A DNA stretch of 64,000 bases, taken from positions 27,544 to 91,543 of the forward strand of contig DF241031.1 in NCBI GenBank assembly GCA_000507305.1. Reading direction: 5' to 3'. The notes under the pieces are model-generated. The model saw nothing but the letters and a program-made list of their open reading frames with translations. It was not told the origin of the DNA and did not search any database. Below are positions 1 to 12,200 of the stretch, piece after piece (the stretch's first letter is position 1; the number at the start of each line of letters is the position of its first letter). The translations under genes were made by a program, and so were the position numbers. The DNA comes from Breviolum minutum Mf 1.05b.01 (taxonomy: Eukaryota; Sar; Dinophyceae; Suessiales; Symbiodiniaceae).

Positions 1-104
1 TTTTGAATTTTTGGTGTTTTGATTTTGGAATTTGGATTTTGGAGTCTGGATTTTTGAATTTTTGGTGTTTTGATTTTGGAATTTGGATTTTGGAGTCTGG
101 ACTT
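1..104. repeat. 51-bp tandem repeat, two copies
   Basis: A T/G-rich unit of 51 bp is repeated almost exactly twice, so the forward translation repeats every 17 residues. A diverged copy of the same T/G-rich text lies at about 1310-1385. The open frame across it is only a by-product of the repeat and is not called as a gene. Confidence 0.85.
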
Positions 105-190
105 GGGGGGCAGTATATAGTGTTGTTACTGTTGTTGGAGCGGCAGCCCTGCCGAAAGGTGGGGAAGACTTGCCGAAAGGTGAGTGTGTC

Positions 191-219
191 GCAACAACAG
201 CAACAACAACAACAACAAC
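191..219. repeat. CAA trinucleotide microsatellite
   Basis: A short run of CAA units, interrupted once by CAG. It would encode a glutamine tract in one forward frame, but nothing around it looks like an exon. Confidence 0.8.
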
Positions 220-252
220 GTTTTGCGATTTCTTGTTTGTGGCTTGAAATTA

Positions 253-1110
253 AGCGCTGCGAGTCGCGACTTCAGTGTTCAATGTCTCCACCCCCGAAAT
301 TAAAAAAAACACATGACAATTTTTGGTGTTTTGGGACGTGAAGGGAAATCCAATGAGCGGCACAGAAAAAAACAAGGAACCAAATCACAAATTCAAAGAT
401 CCAGACTCCAAAATCTCCAATTAATTAACATTTTGAGGTCACAACAACAGATTAGATTGAGTTTCAAACATGAGTTTCAAATCCAAAGTCTTTAGTTCAC
501 CAACACCCAACAAACACCACCTTAGACCCGTAGGAACTTTTGAAAGAAGATTGATGAGGAATTTCAGTCTCAAGTGAAAAGTTTAAACCAAATGAAACCT
601 TTGCCACCCCAAGTCTTGAAGACCATATACCCCATGGCTGGGGTCTAGACTGGCTTCATCCCACAGTGAAGTAGGAAAAAACCCACTGACACCCAACAAA
701 CACCATCTTAGATCCCAAAGAACTTTTGAAACGCACTTTTGAAAGAAGATTGATGAGGTTCAACTTCACTATATTTCAGTCTTCAGTGAGAAGTTTAAAA
801 CCAAATGAAACCTTTTGCCACCCCAAGTCTTGAAGACCATATACCCCATGGCTGGGGTCTAGACTGGTTTCATCCCACAGTGAAGTAGGCAAAAACCCAC
901 TGACACCCAACAAACATCATCTTAGACCCCGAGTCGGGACTTCAGGGTTTAATTTGTCCACCTCCCAAGTAAAGAACACAAAACAAAAGGAAAGAAAAAA
1001 TACTTGGCCTACAGGGGGCTAATCCTGCTTTACCACAGGGGGAAGAGCCCCCAACTCTCGCCTTTTTTTTTTGCGTTTTGGGACGTGATGGGAAATCCAA
1101 TGAAAGGGGC
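253..1110. repeat. Repeated block seen twice (253-375 and 925-1110)
   Basis: Two stretches share the same order of landmarks: a GAGTCG(C/G)GACTTCAG segment, a 'TCCACC' segment, then a 'TTTTGGGACGTGA' segment followed by 'GGGAAATCCAATGA'. The second copy carries an insertion between the landmarks. The pair flanks the tandem array at 496-925, so the whole left end is a repeat nest. No coding signal is seen. Confidence 0.6.
496..925. repeat. Tandem array, unit about 190-215 bp
   Basis: Two nearly identical units follow each other, starting near 505 and 691, with the start of a third near 904. Each contains 'ACCCAACAAACACCA', 'GACCATATACCCCATGG' and 'CATCCCACAGTGAAGTAGG'. The second unit differs by small insertions, so it is longer. 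Recent duplication is inferred from the high similarity. Confidence 0.85.
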
Positions 1111-1144
1111 AGAAAAAAATAAGGGAAAAAAATAAGAAAGAAAA

Positions 1145-3340
1145 TAACAACGAAATAAACAAAAAATGAAATAAAATAAACAGATAGTTCAAAAACACAT
1201 GAGAAAAAACAAGAAGACATATTCAAAGAAATAAACAGATGCAAAACGCACGAGAAAAATGAAAAGTAAGTTAAAAATAAAACACATGTTCTAGGGACCG
1301 TCGGGGTGATTTTGGATTTTGGAGTCTGGATTTGGGAATTTTGGTTTTCTTGATTTTGGAGTTTGGAATTTGGAATCTCAATTTTGGGATTTTGCCCATC
1401 AGGAAAACCATTCCAGACCTCAGATTCCCAAAATCACTAAGGTCTATATTTGTAGCAATTTTGCTTTAAATTTTGTTGTGGCAAATGATTGCAGACCCAT
1501 GAAAAAGGTCTACTTTGCAGTCACCAGGGGTCCCTTCAAGTAGTAGAGGGTATCTATTATCTATATATATTATATGTTTCTTTAATGATACATGCTTGTT
1601 AGTATCTATATTTTTATTGTTATCATGATCATGAGTTTTTGTTATCATGTCTTTTTTATAGTTCTAGTGACTCACATTTTTGATAGTAAGAAATGTACAC
1701 TCGTATGGTTAGACAATCCCTCACTTGCCGCACCAAGGGAGCCAAAGGTCTATGCTATGACGTGAGCCAGTGAGCAGCGAAGTGTAACAACACCTCCGCC
1801 TGGCCACCGGCAATATATTTGAAAGCCGAAATGGTAGGTTTGTTCAGATTTTGGCATTACTTGACTAGGATGTGCTGTAGTTTGGTGAAATGATATTTCA
1901 GTAAAATCTTCTTCCCAAGTGGTGATGACTAGGTTGATGATGTGCCAGATGCAGGTATTGGACTCAGCAAGATGTCATTTCTTTTCGATGTTGTAATGTC
2001 CCAAAGTTTCCCCAAAGCCAACATGTGCCTCTAACATACGCATTTGATCCAGAGACTCTTAGGATATGCGGCAGGATGTAAGATCGAAAGACCTTAGGAT
2101 TGCGTTTTTTCAACACTTTTCAGGCCTCAAGAGTAGCAGTTGCAACTGGATTGGGCCAATTTTCTCGCGAAAAACACGTGTCTTGCGGTTAACAAAAGGT
2201 CAACAGCCCTACAAGTTGGGCTGTTTTGATACATCGCGCTGCATTTCTCATGGGCCGTGTCCACAAAAACAAAACGGGTTTTTCATGCAACAATATCCAA
2301 CAAATGAAAGTTTGCCGAAGATGGTCTTCCTTCTTGTTTTTGGCGTGAAATTTAGTTTCCATAGGTGCGGCTGAATTTTTAGGCCTCCGATGTTTTGGTG
2401 TTCAGGTTATGTTTTTTTCTTTCTAAATACTGCAGTTTTTCTTGAATTATTGATACCGACCTGAAGGGGGTAACAATGATCCATTGCGATGGCTAACTTC
2501 AAGATTTACTCGTTTTAACGAACCAAGGCCTGAGGGAGGCGTCGATGCCCACGGCTTTCGGTGACGTGGTGTGAAGGGGAAATGATGGTGGGTTGTTGTA
2601 ATCCTACTCAAGCAATGGCCAAAGGGCTAGACTTTAAGGTTATTGGGAGGATTTGTGGGGGCATTAGATCTTCATTTATCCATATTTACACTTTCCAGTT
2701 CATTGAGTCATTATTCATTTAACTATTTGTGGATGTATTTGTCCACTTCGTCAGTTCTGTTCCTTTGTTTATTGTTCATCTATTTGATGTATATAGTAGT
2801 GGTATTATATGTAGTGTAATAGCTTTGCGCCCTTTTCAGTTCGCAGTCCTTAGGCTGAGAGGATGAATCTCTGGGAAGATTTTGGTTTTAGCTTGGTTGC
2901 ATATTGCGACATATGTGGAAGATGAGTAACTGCTCGCAACCTGCTTGTAGTTTGGATATACTAAGGATACAGGGACTGATATACATTTGTTTATTGTAAT
3001 CTCTTTGTATGACATGTATACAATGGAAATCATTTGCTGGATTCTATTGACAGTCCCCAGCAACTTTATCAACAGATTTGCACTTTGAATTTTGCCATTC
3101 CAAATTTTGCTTATATATTATATAAGTGTTTTGCTTGATGTAAGTTGCAGTTGGGTACCAATAGCATGGATCAATAGTAGCACCAGGGCCATCCTCACAA
3201 AACAACTTGATTTACCCAGCATTTGTGTTGAGAAGCATCTCCATCTAGTGCATGTGAAATAGTTCCCAAGGGCCACAACTTCCACGGGTTCGCTTCAGTG
3301 ATGGGATCGATGGATAGCTTTCCACCTTGGCAGATCTAAG
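1145..3340. other. No gene recognised; AT-rich, possible 5' part of the next gene
   Basis: This 2.2 kb stretch has no conserved protein fragment. Small GC-richer patches near 1780 and 2520-2580 could be exons of the proline-rich gene that becomes clear at 3341, but neither shows a frame with linked splice sites. The true start of that gene is therefore unknown. Confidence 0.4.
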
Positions 3341-5141
3341 GATGAAAGCTCCACCACAGGCACCACCTGCAAGCATGGCACCACCGGACCAATCTGGACT
3401 GGTCCCGCCGGTCGCGCCGGTCGCGCCGTGGAAGGGACCGGCAAATGAGCAAAGCTATGAGCAAATACAGATGCAGAGGTGGGAAAGCCCAGTTGTACAA
3501 GGGAAAGCGGGATATTTAGTGTGAATAATGATACGGTATATGATGCAGTGCATGATGCAGTGCATGATATATCATGATGATACAAACTGATGTATAGATT
3601 TTGATTCTATAACATATGTGACGCATGGGGTTAGAACTGCTGAATCTGACCAGTTGATACTTTCCTGTTTAGCTGGAACTGATGATCTACCATTTGATAC
3701 ATTTGGCATATGTATTTTCAATTGAAGCAAAGAAGACGTGACTGCCACCGTTTGTTGACTGAGTACTCCACCAAATCTCATTCTAGGCCATTGATCCTGA
3801 CTGCAACAGGAACCTCACAAGTTTTGTTTTGAGCTGGTTTATTGATTACATATACATGTATATTCAGTACAAACAACATACAGGTAGCAAAACACCAGAC
3901 TTTGAGCCCAAGCAATTCTCGATGTTGGTGAGCATCGTGTAATTTTCACAATCACAAGTCTCTTACATCATACCCTTAGCCCTTCAAGATTTGACAGGCT
4001 TCACAGTTTCCGTCGATGTATGGATCCAAAGATTCCCTTCCAAATCGATAAAAATCACTTCATCCAAATCAACTTACCCATCAACCATCAACCTCTTTGA
4101 ACCAAACATGAAACATAGATTTTCCCACTTTGAATCAACAGATCTATGTTGACAATCATCTAATTCGCCGGCTTCACCAGTGTCGAAAGGCCATCGGATG
4201 CCGCACCAGAGGTGACCACGGAAGCGATCGCGGTGCCTTGGTATTTGTACCAGACATAATAGGATGATATGAATATGCATATGAAGATATATCTATACCT
4301 ATATATACATGGCATATTAACTATTTTGTGATATTTTGTTAGTGTCAAGGAGGTGCTGTAAGGTCATGTTTGTAAGTTTTCCTGAAGGATTGGAAGGGAC
4401 TGATCCATGGTGAGCCTTTTTGGTTTGAAATGGTGTACTAGGCGCAGGTTTCAACTATATACATCCTGGGAACTAGCATATCCCATCCCAAAGGTACTTT
4501 TGAAGATGATTTTCCGTTTCCCAAGGTGGGAGATGTCAGTTTCCTAGTGAAATGGCTTGAAACCGTCGGAGCCATAAACATGAAACCCATCTCCTGACTC
4601 TGAGTTGCAATGCCACCTAGGTTAAACACATGTTTTCTTGCTACCATAATGCTAATAAGTAATCATCACACAGACAAATCTGCAAAGAAGGCTTTGATGA
4701 TGACTCACTTTGATGTAACACGAGCTAATTCCCATGATAGTGTGATGACAACAAACTCCCTTATGGCTGAATGGCGTTTCACCCCGTTGCTTTCACTCTG
4801 AAGAGGTCAATGATTTGTAGAAGTTGATTTGATTTTTATGGAAACATATGGCAAACCTATGATTTTATAAGATAGTCTTTGGGAAATGGATTGAAACCAT
4901 GTTGTAGATGTGAGCGACCATGAACATCCCACATGGACATCCAAGGCTGCTGCTGCTGCAGCCTTGTCCATCCCAGTACCGGGTTCAGCACCGCCTCCCA
5001 CGGCGGCAGCACCGGCACCGGCGATGCCATTGGGTGGGGAAGCTCATGGACCCAGGTGACCAGTTGAGACTGGTTGGAGAGATGATGGAAATTTTTGCAT
5101 ATGTAGGCAGTAGGCATATTATTTATTGGTGAATATACTGT

Positions 5142-5193
<52 letters not shown>

Positions 5194-8100
5194 TACCTGT
5201 ACTGCTTATTTTGTGGTATGGGAATGTTGGATTTGTGGCATGGTTGCACCAAACAGAGAGACCTAAAATCATTGCACCTTTCATTTTTGGATGCCAAGAA
5301 AACTCAGTGTTTGCCTGAATCCAAAAGTAGTGTTCCAGTTCATTCAGTTTTGGGTGTCCAGCTATCGCGGTCCAAAAAAATGGTATAAGTTGCATTCAGT
5401 TCCCCACTTTCAAAAATGTGTGTTGTAAGTTTAGATTTATAAGACAGGAGGTGGAAATCAATTCCCGAGATGAAAAGTTCTTGTTTACACCAGGATAGTT
5501 GAAATCAATTCCCAAGATTTTTGGTGGATAAAGAATCCGCAGGATTCTTGTGCTGGCTTTCCTAACTGAGGTTTGACAGCTGCAACCGCACCAGAGGTAC
5601 CAAAGTGTTAGGGTTTTTGCGAAGGGTTGGAGGTGAATGACGGTGACCTTGGTTTAGCCAAGGCCCTGTTGACCTATGTTTTTTTACATACTGTAACTGA
5701 AGATGTTGGGAACTCAAAAATTTTGAACGCAACAGTTTCTTATAATTGGATGAATCCAACTAGTGGTGAAGTTATGATGCTGGTGGTTATGTTGACAGGC
5801 TCGTTGAATCCTCATTAAAACTTGGTGATGGGTTGGCTTTGTAAAAATTGACCTGCATGGTGACTCCTGACTTGGGCGGTGTTTCCCCAAAAAAACAGTC
5901 ATAGCTGAACCTCCGACCCCCAAAACAAACGCCAAACAAATCACCTCAAGGTGTTCTCAATGTTGTTGTAATAAGCAAGCAGCGAGATGATGAGTTTTTT
6001 TCTTTATCCCGACTCCTATCCTCAACCTGCTCGTTGGTTGCAGAGCCACAACTTGGAACAGGCCGGTCAAGCCGCCACAGTGTGAAGACTCAGACAACGT
6101 TGAGAGCCATGGAGGATTTCGTGTGTAGGATAGGGTTTTGTGTCATGAGTCATGAGGTGAAAGTATATCAGACTGTTTGTCATAGGGATGGTGTCTGTAC
6201 CCATAGGGATGGTGCCCGTTGTTGTGCTTTGACTGTGTGCTTTATTACATCCTTTGATTGACCACTACATGTCTTGGGTTTGTTTGGAATCACCGATGAT
6301 GAGTGCAATGTGAGGCATTTGTATGCTCGTAGCTATGTTGGAACGGGAATGATCATCGCATTTACCTTGCGATTGGTTTCTCCAAAATTAGTTGATGCAA
6401 AAAGGATCCGAAGGTTCAACAAAAATCATCAGTGAGGTCGAGAAGAGTGGTATAATCCACTTAGCAGCCATTTGCTAAGCTCCTGATACAGCAAAGCTCC
6501 ACGAAGAACCGGAATCATCCACCTTCTCTCAACCTGAACCTTTCCATTAACAGATCTGTATATGATTTCCTTCATGCTTCCAAAAAGAAATACAACAAAA
6601 TCATACAGATACACGTTGTGTAATTGTTATGAGGGGCATCCTCTCCAAGAAAATGATCAACAAATGTTATCTATTGTTATCTTATATCATTATTTGAAGA
6701 TCCCATAGGAATTTCCTCAGGAATTCTCCTTCCAACCATTCCTTCTACCGAGGCGGTGCCGCCGGGGTACACCTTAGCCACCTTGATGCACAGACCTGAG
6801 GAGAAACTCCCAGGTTTTTCAAGTTCAAGCGACAAAGAGCTCAATGCAAACAATTGAATATGCGGATAACATACAGATAAAAAGTTCGTGACTTGATCTT
6901 TGTCCCCTGAATCTTTTAAGGTCGAAAAGAGACTTGTTGGTGATTTGCTTATTGAAAATTGAATTGTAATAGTAACTCAGAGAGTTGAACCACTAAAAAA
7001 AGAGAACGACATAAGGCAAGAAAGGGGAGAACTTTAGTTGTGTTTTTTGATTTGTTCCATGCTTTGACTGGAATCTCCGTTGAGGCCCGGACCAAATGGC
7101 CAATATGTTTGCAGCTCAGGGCATTCGGCCATTTTTGTTGTTTGCTCTTTTCAGGCCGACAGTGGATGATTCTGAGGCAGAGATTTTTGCAAAACATAGT
7201 CAGGTGTTTTTTTTGTTAGTTAATTTCCTAACAAAAACATACAAAAACATACAAAAACAACATTTTTTTGAGGTTGTTACAGGTTCTTCTCATTGTGTTT
7301 CCCATCATTTTGGTGCTGAAAAAATGGCAGGTGTTGGCCCAGGCACCGCCACAGTATTACCAGCCAGCGGCATCTCAAAATGCCGCAAGGGCACCCCAGG
7401 GTGGAGCAAAATGGTCCCAAGATGGGCATTTTTTTTGATACCGTCCGGCAAACGAACATAGCAATGGAATATCCACATTTTGAATAGGATATGCATCTTC
7501 AAAGGGTCCATTTTCCATTGCTATGTTAGTTTACCAGAGGCTACTGTACATTTTATATCGCATAGCAGCAAGATATGGTACGGTATATTATATTTATATA
7601 TACATCTATACCCTGCATTGATCATTGATCCTATGGGTATGAAAGATCCTTTTTGAGGACAAAGTTGTTAGGAGATTCATCATAAAGTTGGATGCAAGTA
7701 ATGCTGGATTAGGGTTTGTTTGTAATTTGCGAAACCGCTGGTCTCTGTGGAACGTAGGTGTGATCCATTCCAAATTCCTCTCCATGCAAGCAAACATCCA
7801 AGACCTACCTGAAACGAATGACAGTCATTCCAATTTTTGTTGTTTCTTGATAATGTGTATTTTCATAGGGATGATTTGAAATATAGTAACATGTCCATAT
7901 GCCATGTTCATAACAACCCTTCAACCAACATTGATGTTGATTGCTATCTATCCAGCCTCAGGCCCTGCAGCAATATATCGCAGCAGCTTATCCCACCTTA
8001 GATGCAACACAGCAGGTGCTACCGTTGGTCCGATGCACCTGGGAAAACCCAGATTTGGAGTGGTGCTGGTGATAGATGCGATAGAGGGATTGGATTTGTT

Positions 8101-8976
8101 CAACAAAAGTGTATGAACAAATGTAAGACAATGGTCATTCCGGGGCATTTTTGAGCATAGTTATGTCTATACAGTAATATGCGTACCTAATGGAGAGATG
8201 GTGATGCTTTTAGGATGATAACGACATGTCGTTTTTGTTGTGGGAGTGATGCGTGCCACCTGAAGAGATTAATGGGCATATTTGGCAAACAGGTTCATGT
8301 TCATTCAACAAATGTGTGAACAACTCCCGAGCTCAACAAGTGTGATATAGAGACGGTGATTTGCTATCTCGGGAGCACTATTTATACAGGACATCCCCTC
8401 TTTGAGAGATGCCCGACAGAAATACAGTGTGTTGGCTGGATGATAGGAAGTTGTTTGGCGCATAATTCAAGAGTGCAAACGCCACAATAATGCATTCATG
8501 TTGGAAAATCCATTCTTGGCCAAACAGAGCCCACAAATTCTTATCTACTCAACACGCATCCTGCATAACAAGTCGCAACATCTAAAGTCCCCATAGTGGC
8601 AAAATATTTTTTGGACTTGAGAAAGGCAAATGAAACTACGGAAAATTATTGCAATTATTGCCACATACTGGTTACAATCACAGTATGCTCTTCATGTTTG
8701 GCTACCAATGTGACCAGACCGCTTCTGCAAGATTGTTTTTTTCACCCGAGAAAAAAAACACAGAAGCATCAGAATTGAGGTGGCTCCTTTAGTCCCTTAA
8801 GCTTCGTCCAGAAAACGTCCAGCTTCCCAGAAAAACCTTCCAATGGACGGCTGATGGTGGATGTTTATTTTGGGGCCCTTGAAACATATGTTTTCTCATC
8901 TGTCTTGGTGGAGGCTGCTTTGGTGCAGTACTACTCACAGATCAACCAGGTGGCGTCAGCACAGGCACTGAAGTGA
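3341..8976 (+). CDS. Multi-exon Pro/Gln/Ala-rich protein with WW-like fragment (5' end unresolved)
   Basis: Eight exons are proposed: 3341-3478, 4190-4252, 4946-5055, 6044-6114, 6753-6813, 7331-7420, 7962-8015 and 8914-8976, the last ending in TGA. Acceptors are AG|G except at 6044 (AG|A). The last three join in frame, the intron after 7420 starting with GA and that after 8015 with GT. Exons 1 and 2 also join in phase. The protein is low complexity: PPQAPPAS, SAPPPTAAAPAP, APPQYYQPAA, LQQYIAAAYP and the C-terminus QYYSQINQVASAQALK. Exon 2 holds VPWYLYQ and exon 4 ATTWNRPVKPP; TTWNRP is how WW domains end, so a split WW domain is possible. Proline- and glutamine-rich WW proteins often act in RNA processing, but that is inference. 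The order and completeness of the middle exons are uncertain, and some could be read in another frame. Confidence 0.55.
4438..4560. repeat. Dispersed repeat, copy 1 (copy 2 at 49403-49485)
   Basis: The segment with 'GGGAACTA(G/A)CATATC', 'TTTTGAAGATGA' and 'TTTCCCAAGGTGGGA' recurs at 49403-49485 in the same order and orientation. It lies within an intron of the proline-rich gene. The element type is not known. Confidence 0.6.
5143..5193. repeat. GATA/GA compound microsatellite
   Basis: About eight GATA units pass directly into a GA run. It is intronic in the proline-rich gene. Confidence 0.9.
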
Positions 8977-9251
8977 CCTTTTTGTTTGATGCATGTAGGT
9001 GCATTTGTATGAACAAATCAGATCAAACGATAGCATCCAGGTGATATCATCAGAAAACAGTGGCATTTTTTCAAGCGCCATCCATAAAGTGAGGTAAATG
9101 GAAATAGATGCCTTCGAAACAAGTTTCCAGTACAATGGCATGATGGCATGGTGGATCTCACCTTGGACCCCTGGACCTTCATTTTTGGTCGCCTGTTTTG
9201 CTGATCAAGTTTCCGCAAACTGCTACCTCGTTAGCCCTCCCGTTAAAAGCC

Positions 9252-12200
9252 ATGGTGGTGAATCGCAAGTGGGTCTTGGCACGACGCCCCGATGGTGCTT
9301 ATGACCCAGCATTAGTGCCTGGGCTGAAGTTGCACCATTTCAGGATGGGTTGAAAGAAATGGCTTTGTAAAATCAGAAATCTTGGTATATCAAAGGCTCA
9401 AAATCCTGATATCTTCCATCCCCAGATCCTGTAGCCCGGTATCATACTCAACAGTCACCTTAGTCAGCTAAATCACTTCACTTTTCGCCCACTGAGGATA
9501 CCAAGCTCGTCTCCGAAGAGGTAAATCTGGACGCGTGCCCAGAGGACAAAGTCATTGTGAAGGTGGAAATGCTGCTGCTTGGACCAACAGAAGGTGGTAG
9601 CTGGTTGGGTCAGACACAGCTTCCTACCAGGAAGAGAATTCATGTAATTTTTCCTGAAAGGGGTTGGAATTGTAGCTATGTATAGTATAGAGATTATTTT
9701 GAAGCAGGCAATTTGGGTACTGCACCCCCCAGAACAGTTGGTGAATTGAAAAAATGAACACGAAAACCGCCATTTGCTTTCTGAAACATTTGCCAACATA
9801 TCCTTTTTCAGGGTCACATATTCTTATGTATAGTATCAAGGGGATTATTATAAAGCAAATGGCATTGAAAAGAGGTTTCTTTATCCAACTAATCTCCAAC
9901 CATTCATGGTGGCTTTTTCAAGTATGTTGGGTCACCTCACATTTGGTGAAGCCTAGGCTTTTTAGTACCAGCCATATGAAGGCACTAAGCTTCTAAGCTT
10001 CACGTTTCGGCATTGTTTGATTTTCCAAAACGGTATGATTTGGTTTGATAAAACAGGGGTGATTAAATTATTCAATTACCCATTTTGGGGGGATCAAACA
10101 ATGCAAATCCATGTTGATTTTGAGGGATTTACCTTATTTTTCCGTCCATTGTTTGGGTTGGTAATACAATGACCCCTGTACAATAATCTTGAAATTGTCA
10201 CTGTGTTCCTCATGGTATACCTCCATATTTAAGCCAATGATTTCTTGGAGAGATGGAATTTGTTGCCAGGATTGGATAGCGATCACAAAATCCCACAAAC
10301 CTCAAATTCAGAATATCTCCCACTACTTATATATGATATAATATATATATATACATGTATATTTATATATATATATGTGTGTTTGGATTGTGTGGTTGTT
10401 TTTCTTTAATTTCGATACCTCCAAAATCTCATGCAAATGGTTGCAAAAAGAAACGGGAAAACACGATAAATTTTGTGGGTCCCTTGTGGAGGTCGATTGA
10501 TGCTTTCATCCGAACCTTGATGGATGAAGAAGCCTATCATGGTGAGGGTGGCATGGGACTTCAGGTCACTTGCAGACATGGTGAACCGCAGTGATACTGT
10601 TGATGGAAGAAATGCTGCACCACCTCGGATGAAAAGAACCATGTACATAATGAGATAATCTACCAATCAACTGGTGCATGATTTCTTCTATCAACAGTAT
10701 GATGGTAGAGTGATGAATGGAGTGAGCCCATTGTTTTCGAATGGCTTTGGTGGGTTGCCCTAAAGGAGCTATGAGTGGAGACTGTTCTGGAATCCCTGCC
10801 TCAAAATTTCAAACGGGCATGGGGAACCGTCAGGGGACCTAGCAGTTCTCCGATGGTGGTTCAACAATGTTTAACAGGCGAAATGTCACGCTTCAGTCAA
10901 GCGACCTAGCAGTCTACGCACCTAAGGTTTTTTTTTGGCCTAGGAGTGCATTGATTTGGCGAATGACATTCAGATGTTTCAGGGAAGCAGGCCATGAACC
11001 CGTGTTAACTAAATTTGATATATGCTACCAGTCTCATGTACAGATTTGGTTGAATTTTTCGTTAGGAAGGCTCGTTTGACACGACATCATTGTCCTTTTG
11101 CTATGATATTTTTTAGGTCCATGAATCAAGGGTCCCCAAAGATGATAAACTGCATTTCCTTTTTATTGGAATAGGCCGGTTTTAGAAACTCCAGGTGGGC
11201 GACGTCATCCGTTCCCTGGGCTATGGCACCATTGTGGCAGCGGGGGCGAAAACGGGAAAGACGGTTGGACAGAAGGCAAGGCATGGCGGTCATCGGTGCG
11301 GGACTTCTCCAAATGTCCTTCAAAAAAAGGTTAACGTAGTTATGAAGAATAGGACATCAAGGATGTTTGGGCCCATGTGTTGGAGACACCTCCGAAGTTG
11401 ACAAAACAGTACAAAGCATACCACAAAATTGCTCAGTGATTGGTTGCTAGGTTGTTTTTAGATGTTTTTGGCAGCTTGGAAGCATACGTATAGCAGGCTT
11501 TTGAGAGTTTGGAAGAATGTCAAAACTCTTTGCCTCCTTTGTTTGTTTTAATGTTGTCTTGTTGGTGTTTCTATTTTGTTGCATGGTGGTGATATCACAG
11601 TGGTTTGGCATCCCTCCAAACTGCTTGGTGAAGACTTGGCTTTGGTTCACAGATCTTGTTGCTGGTTGGCTAGCGTATCTTGTAGGTGTTGCCATTGGAA
11701 CTTCTACCATGTCTTCCTTCCTTTGAAGACCCGGGTTCGAGTATATGTCTCCCACACACTAGCAATAGTTTCAAAATTTCAACCAATATCGTTCTCTTTG
11801 CATCCACTGTTTTTGCAATATTATGTTTTCTACTAGCCCCCACTCACCCACAATCATGAACATAAATAAAGATATTCTATGTCCCACTCTATGAATTGAT
11901 ACCTTTTTCATCGCATCCTTTTCTGGTAATGGCAGAGCCTCAAATTCCCACCACCTTGGGGTTAAACCTCCACCCTGGTGGGAAGGTGATTGGAACACTT
12001 TCAGCACAAACCTTGGCAACCTGCAGCGTTGGTGGTAACCTTGGTGTACATCCTTTCATGAAGATGCCGTTTCATCGGCCTGCACCTTGGTTGGATTTTT
12101 TGAAGACATTCAGTTGGATGAAATGCTGCAGGGGTTTGGGAGTGACAGGGATGAAGAGAATTCGCAGGGTTGATTCAGGGTTGAGTTTTTTTGTTTTGGG

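Noticed and set aside
10574..10595. CRHGEP text resembling a histidine phosphatase motif
   Set aside because: Falls in the intron after reductase exon 3; no following phosphatase blocks in frame.
11725..11760. GGGTTCGAGT resembling a tRNA B box
   Set aside because: No cloverleaf, A box or acceptor stem can be folded around it.
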